A stretch of DNA of 64,000 nt from Lachnospiraceae bacterium. Its GTDB lineage: Bacteria > Bacillota > Clostridia > Lachnospirales > Lachnospiraceae. Positions 53,551 through 61,720 of the stretch are shown here, one piece after another. Both the position numbers and the translations under genes were made by a program. How positions within the stretch are numbered: the first letter of the stretch is position 1; the number at the start of each line of letters is the position of its first letter. The stretch is from NCBI GenBank assembly GCA_017472605.1, contig JAFUPV010000009.1, positions 1-64,000 of the forward strand, given 5' to 3'. Below the pieces are notes generated by a model. That model was not told the DNA's origin. It did not search any database and was given only the letters and a program-made list of their open reading frames with translations.

Positions 53551-53806
53551 TTGCTTTCCTCCTGTAGTATTGCCCCCCTCACCTGCGTTCGGCGGCGGTA
53601 CGGAGGAAAGCATTATAAGAAATGCTTCGCATTTGCTTTCCTCCCATAGAATTGCCCCCTCACCTTCGTTCGGCGGCGGTACGGAGGAAAGCATTACAGA
53701 AAATGCTTCGCATTTGCTTTCCTCCCATAGAATTGCCCCCTCACCTGCGTTCGGCGGCGGTACGGAGGAAAGCATTACAGAAAATGCTTCGCATTTGCTT
53801 TCCTCC
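53550..53806. repeat. 81-bp tandem repeat, three copies plus a partial fourth
   Basis: Copies: 53550-53631 (82 bp), 53632-53712 (81), 53713-53793 (81), and a partial from 53794. Each unit contains, on the minus strand, GGAGGAAAGCAAATG, the same ribosome binding site and ATG as the M28 gene. A short frame of 17 codons follows (MRSIFCNAFLRTAAERR, stop). GCTTTCCTCC and GGAGGAAAGC can pair inside each unit. The first copy read overlaps the last 11 codons of murI. The array thus arose from the murI end/M28 start junction. Confidence 0.95.
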
Positions 53807-54587
53807 TGTATATCTGGTACATTTCTTCGAGGCGGGTGAGGTACATTTCGATCTGCTTTAATTCCGTCTCACTGGCAGGTTTTCCGGAAAAGTAGTAGTC
53901 TACCTGGTGGCTGCAGTCTGACGCTTCCTCCTGGTGAAGGAGGCGGAGCAGCTGGCGGATGGATCCGCCTTTTCCATCAACAAAATCAACGTTTCCAGGA
54001 AAGATCCGGCAGAAGTTCCGCTTGAAATAGTTAAAATGAGTACATCCAAGCACGACCGTTCCGTAACGGTTCAGATCAAACTGTGACAGCTCCTGCCGCA
54101 GGTAAGCATCCACCTGAGATGAATCAAATTCTCCCGCTTCCGCAAACCGTACCAGTCCGGGCAGCGCGATCAGATCCACTTCATGCTCTCTGTCAACCCG
54201 ATCCAGCAGAAGATGCAGCTTATTGCCTGCGATGGTAACCGGCGTCGCGGCTACAAGGATCCGGCTGTTTTCTTCATGGTACTGCTCAACTGCTTTTTTT
54301 ACCGCCGGTTCCATCCCGACAATTGGAACCGGAAAACGGCTGCGGAATTCCATATCGGACACGCTGGTTGCCGTGTTGCAGGCAATCAGAACCGCATCCA
54401 CCTGCTTCTCAATAAAGAAATTCAAAATTTCTTCCACAAATCCGCGGATCTCCTCCACTGTTTTCTCTCCATACGGAACATGTTCTCTGTCCGCATAGTA
54501 CAGAAAGTGGGTCTGAGGCATAACCTTCATTGCATGGTGGAGAACCGAAAGCCCGCCGATCCCGGAATCAAATATTCCAACTTTCAT
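53775..54587 (-). CDS. murI: Glutamate racemase
   Basis: Cytoplasmic enzyme of 270 residues that makes D-glutamate for peptidoglycan. The two catalytic cysteines are in LIACNTATS (about 70) and VLGCTHFNYF (about 183). The N-terminal IGIFDSGIGGLSVL-like block (here VGIFDSGIGGLSVL) binds substrate. Its last 11 codons lie in the 81-bp repeat, so the C-terminal YRRKANAKHFL was probably shaped by it. It starts 4 bp after the HIT gene stop, which suggests coupling. Confidence 0.96.
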   Translation of the reverse strand: MKVGIFDSGIGGLSVLHHAMKVMPQTHFLYYADREHVPYGEKTVEEIRGFVEEILNFFIEKQVDAVLIACNTATSVSDMEFRSRFPVPIVGMEPAVKKAVEQYHEENSRILVAATPVTIAGNKLHLLLDRVDREHEVDLIALPGLVRFAEAGEFDSSQVDAYLRQELSQFDLNRYGTVVLGCTHFNYFKRNFCRIFPGNVDFVDGKGGSIRQLLRLLHQEEASDCSHQVDYYFSGKPASETELKQIEMYLTRLEEMYQIYRRKANAKHFL

Positions 54588-54591
54588 CGCT

Positions 54592-55011
54592 TTACAGACA
54601 CGCTTTGATCTTCTCGATCATCTCTTCGTACTCTGCCTCGCTTAAATACTTCTTATCCGGATTCATCTGGAATACACCGCCCCATTCATCCTGACCCTTA
54701 TATTTGGGTACCAGGTGCAGGTGCAGGTGGCAGCCGGTGTCGCCGTAAGCGCCATAGTTTACCTTGTCCGGATGAAACGCCTTGTGGATTGCTCTCGCCG
54801 CCTTTGTTACATCCGCAAAGAAACGGTTTCTCTCTTCATCACTGATATCCACGATCTCACTGACATGATCCTTATAGGCTACAATGCATCTGCCCGGCTT
54901 ACTCTGCTCCTTAAAAAGAATCAGCTGACTCACATCCAGATCACAGATCTTGATGCCGAACTTTGCAAGAACCTCTCCGCCTGCACAGTAACCACAATTC
55001 ATATCCTTCAT
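54592..55011 (-). CDS. HIT-family nucleotide-binding protein
   Basis: Histidine triad hydrolase/transferase of 139 residues. The triad is HLHLHLVPK (about 94-102), the catalytic middle histidine of dinucleoside polyphosphate or AMP-lysyl hydrolases. An N-terminal CGYC pair may bind zinc or be oxidised. Either ATG (55011 or 55002) is possible, with AGGAGG before the first. It is followed closely by murI and lies downstream of tex. Confidence 0.9.
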   Translation of the reverse strand: MKDMNCGYCAGGEVLAKFGIKICDLDVSQLILFKEQSKPGRCIVAYKDHVSEIVDISDEERNRFFADVTKAARAIHKAFHPDKVNYGAYGDTGCHLHLHLVPKYKGQDEWGGVFQMNPDKKYLSEAEYEEMIEKIKACL

Positions 55012-55128
55012 TTTCAGTTCCTCCTTTTTATTTTCAGACTTATCCGTCTATTACTAACGCATCAAATCCGGCACAGTTCACGCGTTTCCCTGCATTCCAA
55101 TCAGCTGCCTGATCTGCCGGACTTTTTC

Positions 55129-57273
55129 CTAATTCAGTCCCTTCATCGTCAAACCGATCCGCTTCTTCTTGGCGTCCACACTCAGCACCTTCACTTCCAC
55201 AATGTCACCGACCTGAAGCACTTCTGATGGGTGCTTGATGTAGCGGTTTGTAATTTGGGACAGATGAACCAGACCGTCCTGATGAACGCCGATGTCCACA
55301 AACGCGCCAAAATCAACAACATTGCGGACGGTACCCTTCAGAACCATTTCCGGTTTCAGATCCTCCATGCTCAGTACATCGCTTCTCAGAATCGGTTTCG
55401 GCATTTCATCACGGGGATCGCGGGACGGCTTCTCCAACTCTTTCAGGATATCCGTCAGAGTCATCTCGCCGATGCCCTGTGCAGCCGCCAGTTTTTTGAT
55501 ATTCACCTTTTTGCTGATTCCGGCAGCCGCTCCGGTCAGAATGTCTTTCGGTTCATAGCCCAGCTGCTTCAGCACAGCCTGCGCAATGGCATAGCTTTCC
55601 GGGTGAACCGCAGTTGCATCCAGCGGATTGTCTCCCTCCCGGATGCGAAGAAATCCGGCGCACTGCTCATAAGCCTTCGGTCCCAGCTTTGCAACCTTGA
55701 GAAGCTGTTTCCGGTTGGTAAACCGTCCATTCTCCTCACGGTAAGTTACAATGTTCTGTGCCACAGCGGATGAAATGCCGGAAACATAGCCCAGCAAAGC
55801 CGCGGATGCCGTGTTCAGATCAACTCCGACCTGATTTACACAGTCTTCCACAATGCCATGGAGCACTTCACCCAGCTTTTTCTGATTCATGTCATGCTGA
55901 TACTGGCCGACGCCGATGGCTTTCGGGTCGATCTTAACCAGTTCGGCCAGCGGATCCTGCACACGGCGCGCGATGGAAATGGCACTGCGCTGTCCCACAT
56001 CATAGCCCGGGAGTTCCGCGGTCGCCTGCTTGCTGGCAGAATATACAGAAGCTCCGGCTTCGTTTGTAATCAGATAGCGGACCGGCTTTTTGATTTCTTT
56101 CAGCAGCTCCACAATTACCAGCTCCGACTCACGGGACGCCGTTCCGTTTCCGACCGAGATCAGCGTGATGTGATATTTCTCAATGAGGCGTTTTACCACC
56201 TGCTTGGATTTTTCTACTTCATTATGGGGCGCAGTCGGATAGATCACGGTTGTGTCAAGCACCTTTCCAAACGGATCGATGACTGCCAGCTTACATCCGG
56301 TTCGAAACGCCGGATCCCAGCCAAGCACGGTTTCCCCTGCAATCGGCGGCTGCATGAACAGCTGGCGCAGGTTCTTTCCGAACACTTTCATTCCGCCTTC
56401 TTCTGCTGTCTCCGTCAGAGTGGAACGCAGTTCACGCTCAATCGCCGGACCGATCAGCCGCTCATAGGCATCCGCTGCTGCAGCCTTCAGAATCGGCGTA
56501 GTGTTTGGATTCTGACTGGTAATCAGCTTCTTCTCCAGATAACCAAGAATGCGCTCTTTTGGCGCTTCAATCTTTACGGTAAGAATTTTTTCCTTTTCAC
56601 CGCGGTTCACGGCAAGCACCTGATGACCGGAAATCTTCGTCAGGGGAGCCTGAAACTGATAGTAAGTTTCGTAAACCGATTCCAGCGTCTCATCCTTCGC
56701 AGCAGAGGTCAGACTTCCGTTATTCCAGGTCATTGTCCGGATCTGTGCACGGAAATCACCGTCATCGGAAATCCGCTCCGCCAGAATATCCTGGGCGCCA
56801 TCCAGCGCATCCTTCACACTTGCTACTCCTTTTTCTTCGGAAAGATAAGCAGCCGCTTCTTCTTCCAGACTCTTCTTTGTCATCTGGAGAACAATCAGGT
56901 TCGCCAGCGGCTCCAGTCCCTTTTCTTTTGCGATCATCGCCCTCGTCCGTCTCTTCGGACGGTAGGGGCGATAGATGTCCTCCACCTCTGCCAGTGTCAT
57001 TGCTGCATCCATCTTTGTTCTCAGCTCCGGTGTCAGAACCTCCAGCTCCTCCAGCGTCACCAGCACAGATGCCTTCTTTTCTTCCAGATTCCGAAGATAG
57101 GTCAGACGCTCATCCAGGCTTCTGAGCACTTCATCATTCAGCGCTCCGTGGGCTTCTTTTCGATATCTGGCAATAAACGGGATTGTATTTCCTTCGTCAA
57201 TCAGCTGGATTACCGCCTCCACCTGACTGACCTTTATCTGTAATTCGTCTGCAATCTGTTTTGCAATATTCAT
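55129..57273 (-). CDS. tex: Tex-family RNA-binding/transcription accessory protein
   Basis: Cytoplasmic protein of 714 residues. It shows the N-terminal helical Tex region, the YqgF/RNase H-like central domain (about 320-450, VLGWDPAFRTGCKLAVIDPF), helix-hairpin-helix motifs (about 490-560) and a C-terminal S1 RNA-binding domain (about 640-712, GTVRNVVDFGAFVDIG). Length and order are canonical. It binds RNA and affects transcription and virulence gene expression in studied bacteria. Promoter on minus: TTGCAC (57435-57440), 17-bp spacer and TATGAT (57412-57417) with an extended TGG. Confidence 0.95.
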   Translation of the reverse strand: MNIAKQIADELQIKVSQVEAVIQLIDEGNTIPFIARYRKEAHGALNDEVLRSLDERLTYLRNLEEKKASVLVTLEELEVLTPELRTKMDAAMTLAEVEDIYRPYRPKRRTRAMIAKEKGLEPLANLIVLQMTKKSLEEEAAAYLSEEKGVASVKDALDGAQDILAERISDDGDFRAQIRTMTWNNGSLTSAAKDETLESVYETYYQFQAPLTKISGHQVLAVNRGEKEKILTVKIEAPKERILGYLEKKLITSQNPNTTPILKAAAADAYERLIGPAIERELRSTLTETAEEGGMKVFGKNLRQLFMQPPIAGETVLGWDPAFRTGCKLAVIDPFGKVLDTTVIYPTAPHNEVEKSKQVVKRLIEKYHITLISVGNGTASRESELVIVELLKEIKKPVRYLITNEAGASVYSASKQATAELPGYDVGQRSAISIARRVQDPLAELVKIDPKAIGVGQYQHDMNQKKLGEVLHGIVEDCVNQVGVDLNTASAALLGYVSGISSAVAQNIVTYREENGRFTNRKQLLKVAKLGPKAYEQCAGFLRIREGDNPLDATAVHPESYAIAQAVLKQLGYEPKDILTGAAAGISKKVNIKKLAAAQGIGEMTLTDILKELEKPSRDPRDEMPKPILRSDVLSMEDLKPEMVLKGTVRNVVDFGAFVDIGVHQDGLVHLSQITNRYIKHPSEVLQVGDIVEVKVLSVDAKKKRIGLTMKGLN

Positions 57274-57364
57274 TCCAATTCTCCTGATCCATCGATTCTG
57301 CCCGCCGTCTTTCTGCGTTACGGCGGCAGAACATTTCTGTCTTGCCTCTCCGTACGAAACGGGC

Positions 57365-57440
57365 TTGTTATTTCTTTTTAATCATGCTATACTACATCAT
57401 ATCGGACTTTTATCATACCACATTCTGGTGATTTGTGCAA
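57365..57440. promoter_or_regulatory. Interlocked divergent promoters (tex and DUF4190 gene)
   Basis: Plus: TTGTTA (57365-57370), 17-bp spacer, TATACT (57388-57393), start near 57400. Minus: TTGCAC (57435-57440), 17-bp spacer, TATGAT (57412-57417), start near 57405. Each transcript would cross the other promoter, so the two are mutually exclusive. Confidence 0.6.
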
Positions 57441-57518
57441 TCCCGTCTCGTTCCGCGAACTGATAAAAGTCTCACTACCGATAGAAAAGCGCCTTCTGTC
57501 TCTTTCTGACAGACATCC
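57405..57518 (+). promoter_or_regulatory. Structured 5' leader of the DUF4190 gene
   Basis: GACTTTTATCA (57405-57415) pairs perfectly with TGATAAAAGTC (57461-57471) across a 45-nt interior that holds further short stems (CCA..TGG). A second hairpin, CTGTC-TCTTTCT-GACAG, follows near 57497-57513. The stem begins where the plus transcript should start. It is not a riboswitch class that I recognise. Confidence 0.5.
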
Positions 57519-57545
57519 GCGAATGATACGAAAGGAGTTTTTTTC

Positions 57546-58082
57546 ATGGCAGACAATTCGTACGATCCGCGTTCCGGTCAGGAAACGGAATCCAGCCAGA
57601 ACAGACAGTCCCAAACGGATCCTGTTAATCCGGATAACCGTTCTACCGATGACTACGATCCAAACAAGGTCTACAACTACAACCGTGCGCACACAGAACC
57701 GGAGCGCGACTACAAGGGACATCCGCTTCCGCCCCAGAAGAAAAAAGCCAACAATCTGGCAACCATCGCTCTGGTCTGCTCCATTGCGACAATTTTTCTC
57801 TGCTGCTGCAGCCCCTACTCTTCTATTCTTTCCGCCATCATGGGGCTCACCCTGGGTATCTGCTCCCGTTACTTCAACAACGACGAGAAACGCTGGTATC
57901 CTCAGGCAATCGCAGCGATCATCCTCAGCATCATCCTGCTGCTCCTGATCCTCGGCTCCATCATGCTCACCTATGTTCTTTTTCCCTACTTAATGGAAAT
58001 CTCACCGGAATTCAAAGAATACTATGAACAGGCCTCCCAACTGATGATGGAGACACTGGAAAAAATGGCAGAAGCACCGTAA
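57546..58082 (+). CDS. DUF4190-type small membrane protein
   Basis: A 178-residue protein of unknown function. Residues 1-65 are hydrophilic and disordered, rich in Ser, Asp, Asn and Gln. Two membrane spans follow (about 70-110 around IALVCSIATIFLCCCSPYSS and 115-150 with IIAIILSIILLLLIL-type sequence). A short charged helix ends the chain. The layout matches DUF4190 proteins of Firmicutes. AAAGGAG lies about 10 bases before the ATG. Confidence 0.75.
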   Translation: MADNSYDPRSGQETESSQNRQSQTDPVNPDNRSTDDYDPNKVYNYNRAHTEPERDYKGHPLPPQKKKANNLATIALVCSIATIFLCCCSPYSSILSAIMGLTLGICSRYFNNDEKRWYPQAIAAIILSIILLLLILGSIMLTYVLFPYLMEISPEFKEYYEQASQLMMETLEKMAEAP

Positions 58083-58097
58083 ACAGCCGCTTTGACC

Positions 58098-58187
58098 GCA
58101 CATGTCCGGCATGTGCGCCTGTGCATAAACAAAAGAGAAGCCGAACAGCCGCACACAACGTGCATTTGTTCCGCTTCTCTTTTGTTT
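58098..58187 (+). terminator. Terminator after the DUF4190 gene
   Basis: CGCACATG-TCCGG-CATGTGCG (58098-58118) is a first hairpin. AAACAAAAGAGAAGC (58127-58141) then pairs with GCTTCTCTTTTGTTT (58173-58187), and T-rich ends on both strands allow bidirectional use with the DUF2752 gene. Confidence 0.75.
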
Positions 58188-58227
58188 GTCACACAATCCG
58201 GCAAATCCGGCGCTTCCCGTCTTTTCT

Positions 58228-58683
58228 CTACCAGGTTTCCCTCGCAAGCAGATCCATTCCGTATTTCAACAGAACATAATTTTTTATCACCCAGTTTCCT
58301 GCCAGAAGAATTCCGGCAGCGATCAGATACCGATGACGGTACTTCATCCCGTGGACTCGTCCCTTTGTCAGAATTTCCAGCGTATGGCTGCCCAGAAAGC
58401 ACACAAGAAAACCGGCTGCGCAGGGGACAAGAGGGTGAATCCGCAGACTTGCCCAAACATCACCGGCTGCCAGCGCCATCAGCGCTCTCGTACCGCCGCA
58501 GCCAGGACAGTAAAGTCCAAAGATTTCATAGACAGGACATGGCTTCATGAACACATGCTCCAGTCCAAACCAGTGAATTACCTGAATGAACAAGGCTGCA
58601 AACAGCAGAAATCCAATCAGGATCCAATACAAAACCCGGTCTTCCGAAGAAGACCGGTTCTTTTTTTCATTCCTCTGTTTCAT
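58228..58683 (-). CDS. DUF2752-family small membrane protein
   Basis: A membrane protein of about 151 residues with three or four spans. The family signature CPGCGGTRA appears at about residues 60-68, after GLY. Function is unknown. The ATG immediately follows the hom stop (TAAAATG), but the first 20 codons contain a stable hairpin, so the true start could be further in. The ribosome binding site (GAG) is weak. Confidence 0.72.
   Translation of the reverse strand: MKQRNEKKNRSSSEDRVLYWILIGFLLFAALFIQVIHWFGLEHVFMKPCPVYEIFGLYCPGCGGTRALMALAAGDVWASLRIHPLVPCAAGFLVCFLGSHTLEILTKGRVHGMKYRHRYLIAAGILLAGNWVIKNYVLLKYGMDLLARETW
58631..58668. terminator. UUCG-capped hairpin just after hom
   Basis: CCGGTCTTC (58636-58644) and GAAGACCGG (58649-58657) make a perfect 9-bp stem. 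On the minus strand the loop is UUCG, followed by TTTT. On the plus strand it is followed by TTCTTTTTTT. It lies 28-49 nt after the hom stop but inside the annotated start of the DUF2752 gene. Confidence 0.75.
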
Positions 58684-58684
58684 T

Positions 58685-59887
58685 TTACTCGGCAATGCGG
58701 ATGTGGCTGAGAACCGGGTACTTCGCAAGAAGTCCATCCAGTTCCGTTTCACTCATCGGCGCACTCAGGCAGGCAAATTCCTTCTTACCGTCAAGAAGAA
58801 CCACTTCCGCCGCACCAAAGGCATTCAGTGCCTCCTGATTCAGTTCACCGTCGATGCGGAGGAACCAGACACGCTTTTCATTCTTCTGATCGGCAAGCAC
58901 CAGCTTTCCTTCCGGGAACGGACCAATCTCGCTGCCCTGCGGATTCTTTGCCGCAGCAACCACATCAGATACCACTGCCGTTGCAGTCGGAAGCTTTCCT
59001 GCGCCTGCGCCGTAGAACATCAGATCTCCCATCATGGAACCGCGGACAAGAACCGCGTTCATCACACCATTTACCGCAAAAAGCGGGTGATTCTTTCGGA
59101 TCATTACCGGGCTTACCATCGCGTAGATTCCATCCGCCTGTCTGCGGCTGGTGCCAAACAGCTTGATTGCCATTCCCATCTTTCTTGCATAAGCCATGTC
59201 AACATCGGAAATCTTTGTGATTCCCTCCGTCGCGATATCATTGTAGTCAACCCAGGTTCCGAACGCCAGGGAAGAAAGGATTGCAATTTTTCTGCAGGCA
59301 TCGTGGCCTTCTACGTCTGCGGAAGGATCACGCTCCGCATAGCCCAGCTCCTGCGCCTTCTTTAAGATGGCATCATAGGCACATCCCTCTTCCGCCATGC
59401 TTGTCAGCATGAAGTTTGTTGTACCATTGAGAATACCGGTGATCTCATTGACTGCATCGGCAGTGATGCAGGTAGTCAGAGGACGGATGATCGGGATTCC
59501 GCCGCCAACGCTTGCCTCAAAAAGGAAGTTTACCTGCTTCTCTTTCGCAATCGCCAGAAGCTCCGGTCCGTGGGCTGCAACAAGGGCCTTATTGGACGTT
59601 GCAACGTGCTTTCCGGCTAACAGGCAGGCTTTTACATAGTCATAGGCCGGTTTTGTTCCGCCCATTGTCTCAACGACGATGGAAATCTCCGGATCATTTA
59701 CGATGAGATTAATATCCTTTACGACTTTATCTTCCATGATGTCTCCCGGATAGTCTCTCAGATCCAGAACACAAACCGGAACAATCTCATCTCCAGCCTT
59801 CTTTGCAATCAGTTCCCTATTCTCCAGCAAAACGGAAACCACTCCGGAACCGATATTGCCGTAACCAAGCACTGCTAACTTAATCAT
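58685..59887 (-). CDS. hom: Homoserine dehydrogenase
   Basis: Reduces aspartate semialdehyde to homoserine, the branch point to threonine and methionine. The 400-residue protein has an N-terminal NAD(P) fold (GYGNIGSGVVSVL), the catalytic segment with GTTNFMLTSM and DPSADVEGHDACRKI, and a C-terminal ACT-like region (about 335-400). The start has GAGGAG 7 bases upstream. It lies after an ACT-domain regulator gene (59948-60403), which is the common clostridial arrangement. The shared operon suggests threonine-related feedback. Confidence 0.95.
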   Translation of the reverse strand: MIKLAVLGYGNIGSGVVSVLLENRELIAKKAGDEIVPVCVLDLRDYPGDIMEDKVVKDINLIVNDPEISIVVETMGGTKPAYDYVKACLLAGKHVATSNKALVAAHGPELLAIAKEKQVNFLFEASVGGGIPIIRPLTTCITADAVNEITGILNGTTNFMLTSMAEEGCAYDAILKKAQELGYAERDPSADVEGHDACRKIAILSSLAFGTWVDYNDIATEGITKISDVDMAYARKMGMAIKLFGTSRRQADGIYAMVSPVMIRKNHPLFAVNGVMNAVLVRGSMMGDLMFYGAGAGKLPTATAVVSDVVAAAKNPQGSEIGPFPEGKLVLADQKNEKRVWFLRIDGELNQEALNAFGAAEVVLLDGKKEFACLSAPMSETELDGLLAKYPVLSHIRIAE

Positions 59888-59947
59888 TTCTACTCCTCCA
59901 TCTTCCTGCATCTCGCATTGTGTTGTTCTGAAGAACTGCGGTTTTCA

Positions 59948-60403
59948 TTACTCTCTTCCCAGTATCTTCAGTTCATGAATTCCCTCAACCGCTTCGATCG
60001 CGTCCAGCATGTGGGACACATCGGTGGAATCCGCCAGGATGTCCACACTCATGGTCAGGGTTGCCACTCCGTTGATGGGAATGGTCTGGTGAATGGTCAG
60101 GATGTTTGCATGGTACTGTGCAACAATCCGGAGCAGATCTGCCAGAATTCCCGGCACATCGTCCATCACCAGCAGAAACGTGATCGTCTTTCCGCGGACA
60201 TTCTCATGAAAAACAAAAATATCATCTTTGTATTTATAGAAAGAGCTTCGGCTCAGATCAACCTGCTCAGCGGCTTTCTGCACCGTCTTCGCCGGATCCG
60301 ATTCCAACAGGCGTTTCACTTCCACCACCTTCAGCAAAACTTCAGGCAGCGCTCTCTTTTTTACAACATAATACGTATCGCCATCTGACTTTTCTTTCTT
60401 CAT
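59948..60403 (-). CDS. ACT domain regulatory protein (UPF0735/PheB-like)
   Basis: A 151-residue protein. An N-terminal helix-turn-helix-like part (about 20-60, KAAEQVDLSRSSFYKYKDDI) is followed by an ACT domain (about 75-145, TITFLLVMDDVPGILADLLR) that should bind an amino acid. It lies upstream of hom and probably regulates the threonine pathway. The start has GAGG 7 bases upstream. An upstream in-frame ATG adds 29 residues without support. Confidence 0.9.
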   Translation of the reverse strand: MKKEKSDGDTYYVVKKRALPEVLLKVVEVKRLLESDPAKTVQKAAEQVDLSRSSFYKYKDDIFVFHENVRGKTITFLLVMDDVPGILADLLRIVAQYHANILTIHQTIPINGVATLTMSVDILADSTDVSHMLDAIEAVEGIHELKILGRE

Positions 60404-60490
60404 TGTGTTACCTCGTGTGCGTCTGATAAATACATCTGTTTTTACCTGAAAGAGTGTAACACAATTCAAACAAAAAAGCAAGTCTTTCAT

Positions 60491-60562
60491 GCGAAAAAGT
60501 CCCCCTGTCCGTTAATTTTATGCGTTAAAGCAGAAAATCATTTGTTTACGGACACGGGGGAT
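60491..60562 (-). terminator. prfB terminator
   Basis: TCCCCCTGTCCGT (60500-60512) pairs with ACGGACACGGGGGA (60548-60561) around a 35-nt loop. The minus-strand tail is CTTTTTCG. It begins 5 bp after the prfB stop. Confidence 0.8.
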
Positions 60563-60566
60563 TCAA

Positions 60567-61700
60567 TTACTCTTCTGTATCATCCGATACCTTTTCACCG
60601 GTGGTGATCCAGCGAAGGTATGCGCTGATGAAATTGTCGATGTTTCCGTCAAGAACGGAATCGGTATTTCCGTTTGTCTGTCCGGTACGGTGATCCTTAA
60701 CCATTGTGTATGGCTGGAGGACATAGGAACGGATCTGGTTGCCCCATGCGATATCCCGCACCTCACCACGGATGCCGGAAAGCTTCTCCGCATTCTCCTG
60801 CTGCTTCAGCATGTACAGCTTCGCCTTCAGCATCTGCATCGCCTTATCCTTGTTCTGGAACTGGGAACGCTCATTCTGACAGGTTACCACGATTCCGGTC
60901 GGGAAGTGGGTGATTCGGATTGCCGAAGAAGTCTTGTTGATATGCTGACCGCCGGCACCGCTGGAACGGTAGGTATCAATTCGGATATCCTCGTCGCGAA
61001 CCTCGATATCGATGTCTTCTTCAATATCCGGCATGACATCGCAGGAAACAAAGGATGTCTGTCTCTTTCCGGCCGCGTTAAACGGGGAAATGCGGACAAG
61101 GCGGTGTACGCCCTTCTCGGACTTCAGATAGCCGTAGGCATTCTCGCCGTTTACCTGAATGGTAACGGACTTGATTCCTGCTTCATCTCCGTCAAGGAAA
61201 TCAAGTACCTCAACAGAAAAGCCCTTGCGCTCCGCATAGCGGGTAAACATGCGGTAAAGCATGCTTGCCCAGTCGCAGGCCTCCGTACCGCCGGCGCCGG
61301 CATTGAGACGCAGAATCGCGTTATTCTTGTCATATTCACCGTTGAGCAGCGTGCTCAGACGCAGCTGCTCAAATTTGTCCGTAAACTCCTGAAGAGACTC
61401 TTCGATCATCGGGATCACATCGGGATCGTTCTCTTCATATCCCATCTCGATCATCATTCCGATATCCTCATACTGAGTTTCCAGATCAGAAAAGGTCTTC
61501 ACCGTATCCTGAAGATTCTTCAGTTCTCTTGTCATCTTCTGTGAGCGGTCCACATCATCCCAGAAATCAGGCGCTTCCATGTAACGGGACAGTTCCACAA
61601 TCCGCTCTTTTTTTCCATCAAGACTCAGGGAACTTCCCAGTTCCTTCAGGGGGCCTTCCATTGTAGACAGCGTATATTTATACTGGTCTAATTCTACCAA
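60567..61700 (-). CDS. prfB: Peptide chain release factor 2
   Basis: Recognises UGA and UAA stop codons and releases the peptide. The 377-residue protein has the SPF anticodon tripeptide (RISPFN) and the GGQ loop (SSGAGGQHINKT). Most bacterial prfB genes need a programmed +1 frameshift near codon 25 at CTTTGA. Here the frame is continuous, with GGAAGTTCCCTGAGTCTTGA reading straight through, so autoregulation by frameshift has been lost. The start is TTG (61700) with GAGGAG 6 bases upstream. It follows secA by 20 bp, the usual neighbour. Confidence 0.95.
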   Translation of the reverse strand: MVELDQYKYTLSTMEGPLKELGSSLSLDGKKERIVELSRYMEAPDFWDDVDRSQKMTRELKNLQDTVKTFSDLETQYEDIGMMIEMGYEENDPDVIPMIEESLQEFTDKFEQLRLSTLLNGEYDKNNAILRLNAGAGGTEACDWASMLYRMFTRYAERKGFSVEVLDFLDGDEAGIKSVTIQVNGENAYGYLKSEKGVHRLVRISPFNAAGKRQTSFVSCDVMPDIEEDIDIEVRDEDIRIDTYRSSGAGGQHINKTSSAIRITHFPTGIVVTCQNERSQFQNKDKAMQMLKAKLYMLKQQENAEKLSGIRGEVRDIAWGNQIRSYVLQPYTMVKDHRTGQTNGNTDSVLDGNIDNFISAYLRWITTGEKVSDDTEE

Positions 61701-61720
61701 AGCAATCTCCTCAACTTTCT

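Noticed and set aside
53551-53775. M28 peptidase extended by three MLSSVPPPN-type repeats
   Set aside because: The extension comes from the 81-bp non-coding repeat, which is a multiple of three; the true ATG at 53550 has its own AGGAGG.
53550-53806. CRISPR array
   Set aside because: The copies are contiguous with no unique spacers, and no cas genes are nearby.
61675-61700. prfB start at an upstream ATG (61745)
   Set aside because: It would overlap the end of secA and lacks a ribosome binding site, while GAGGAG precedes the TTG at 61700.
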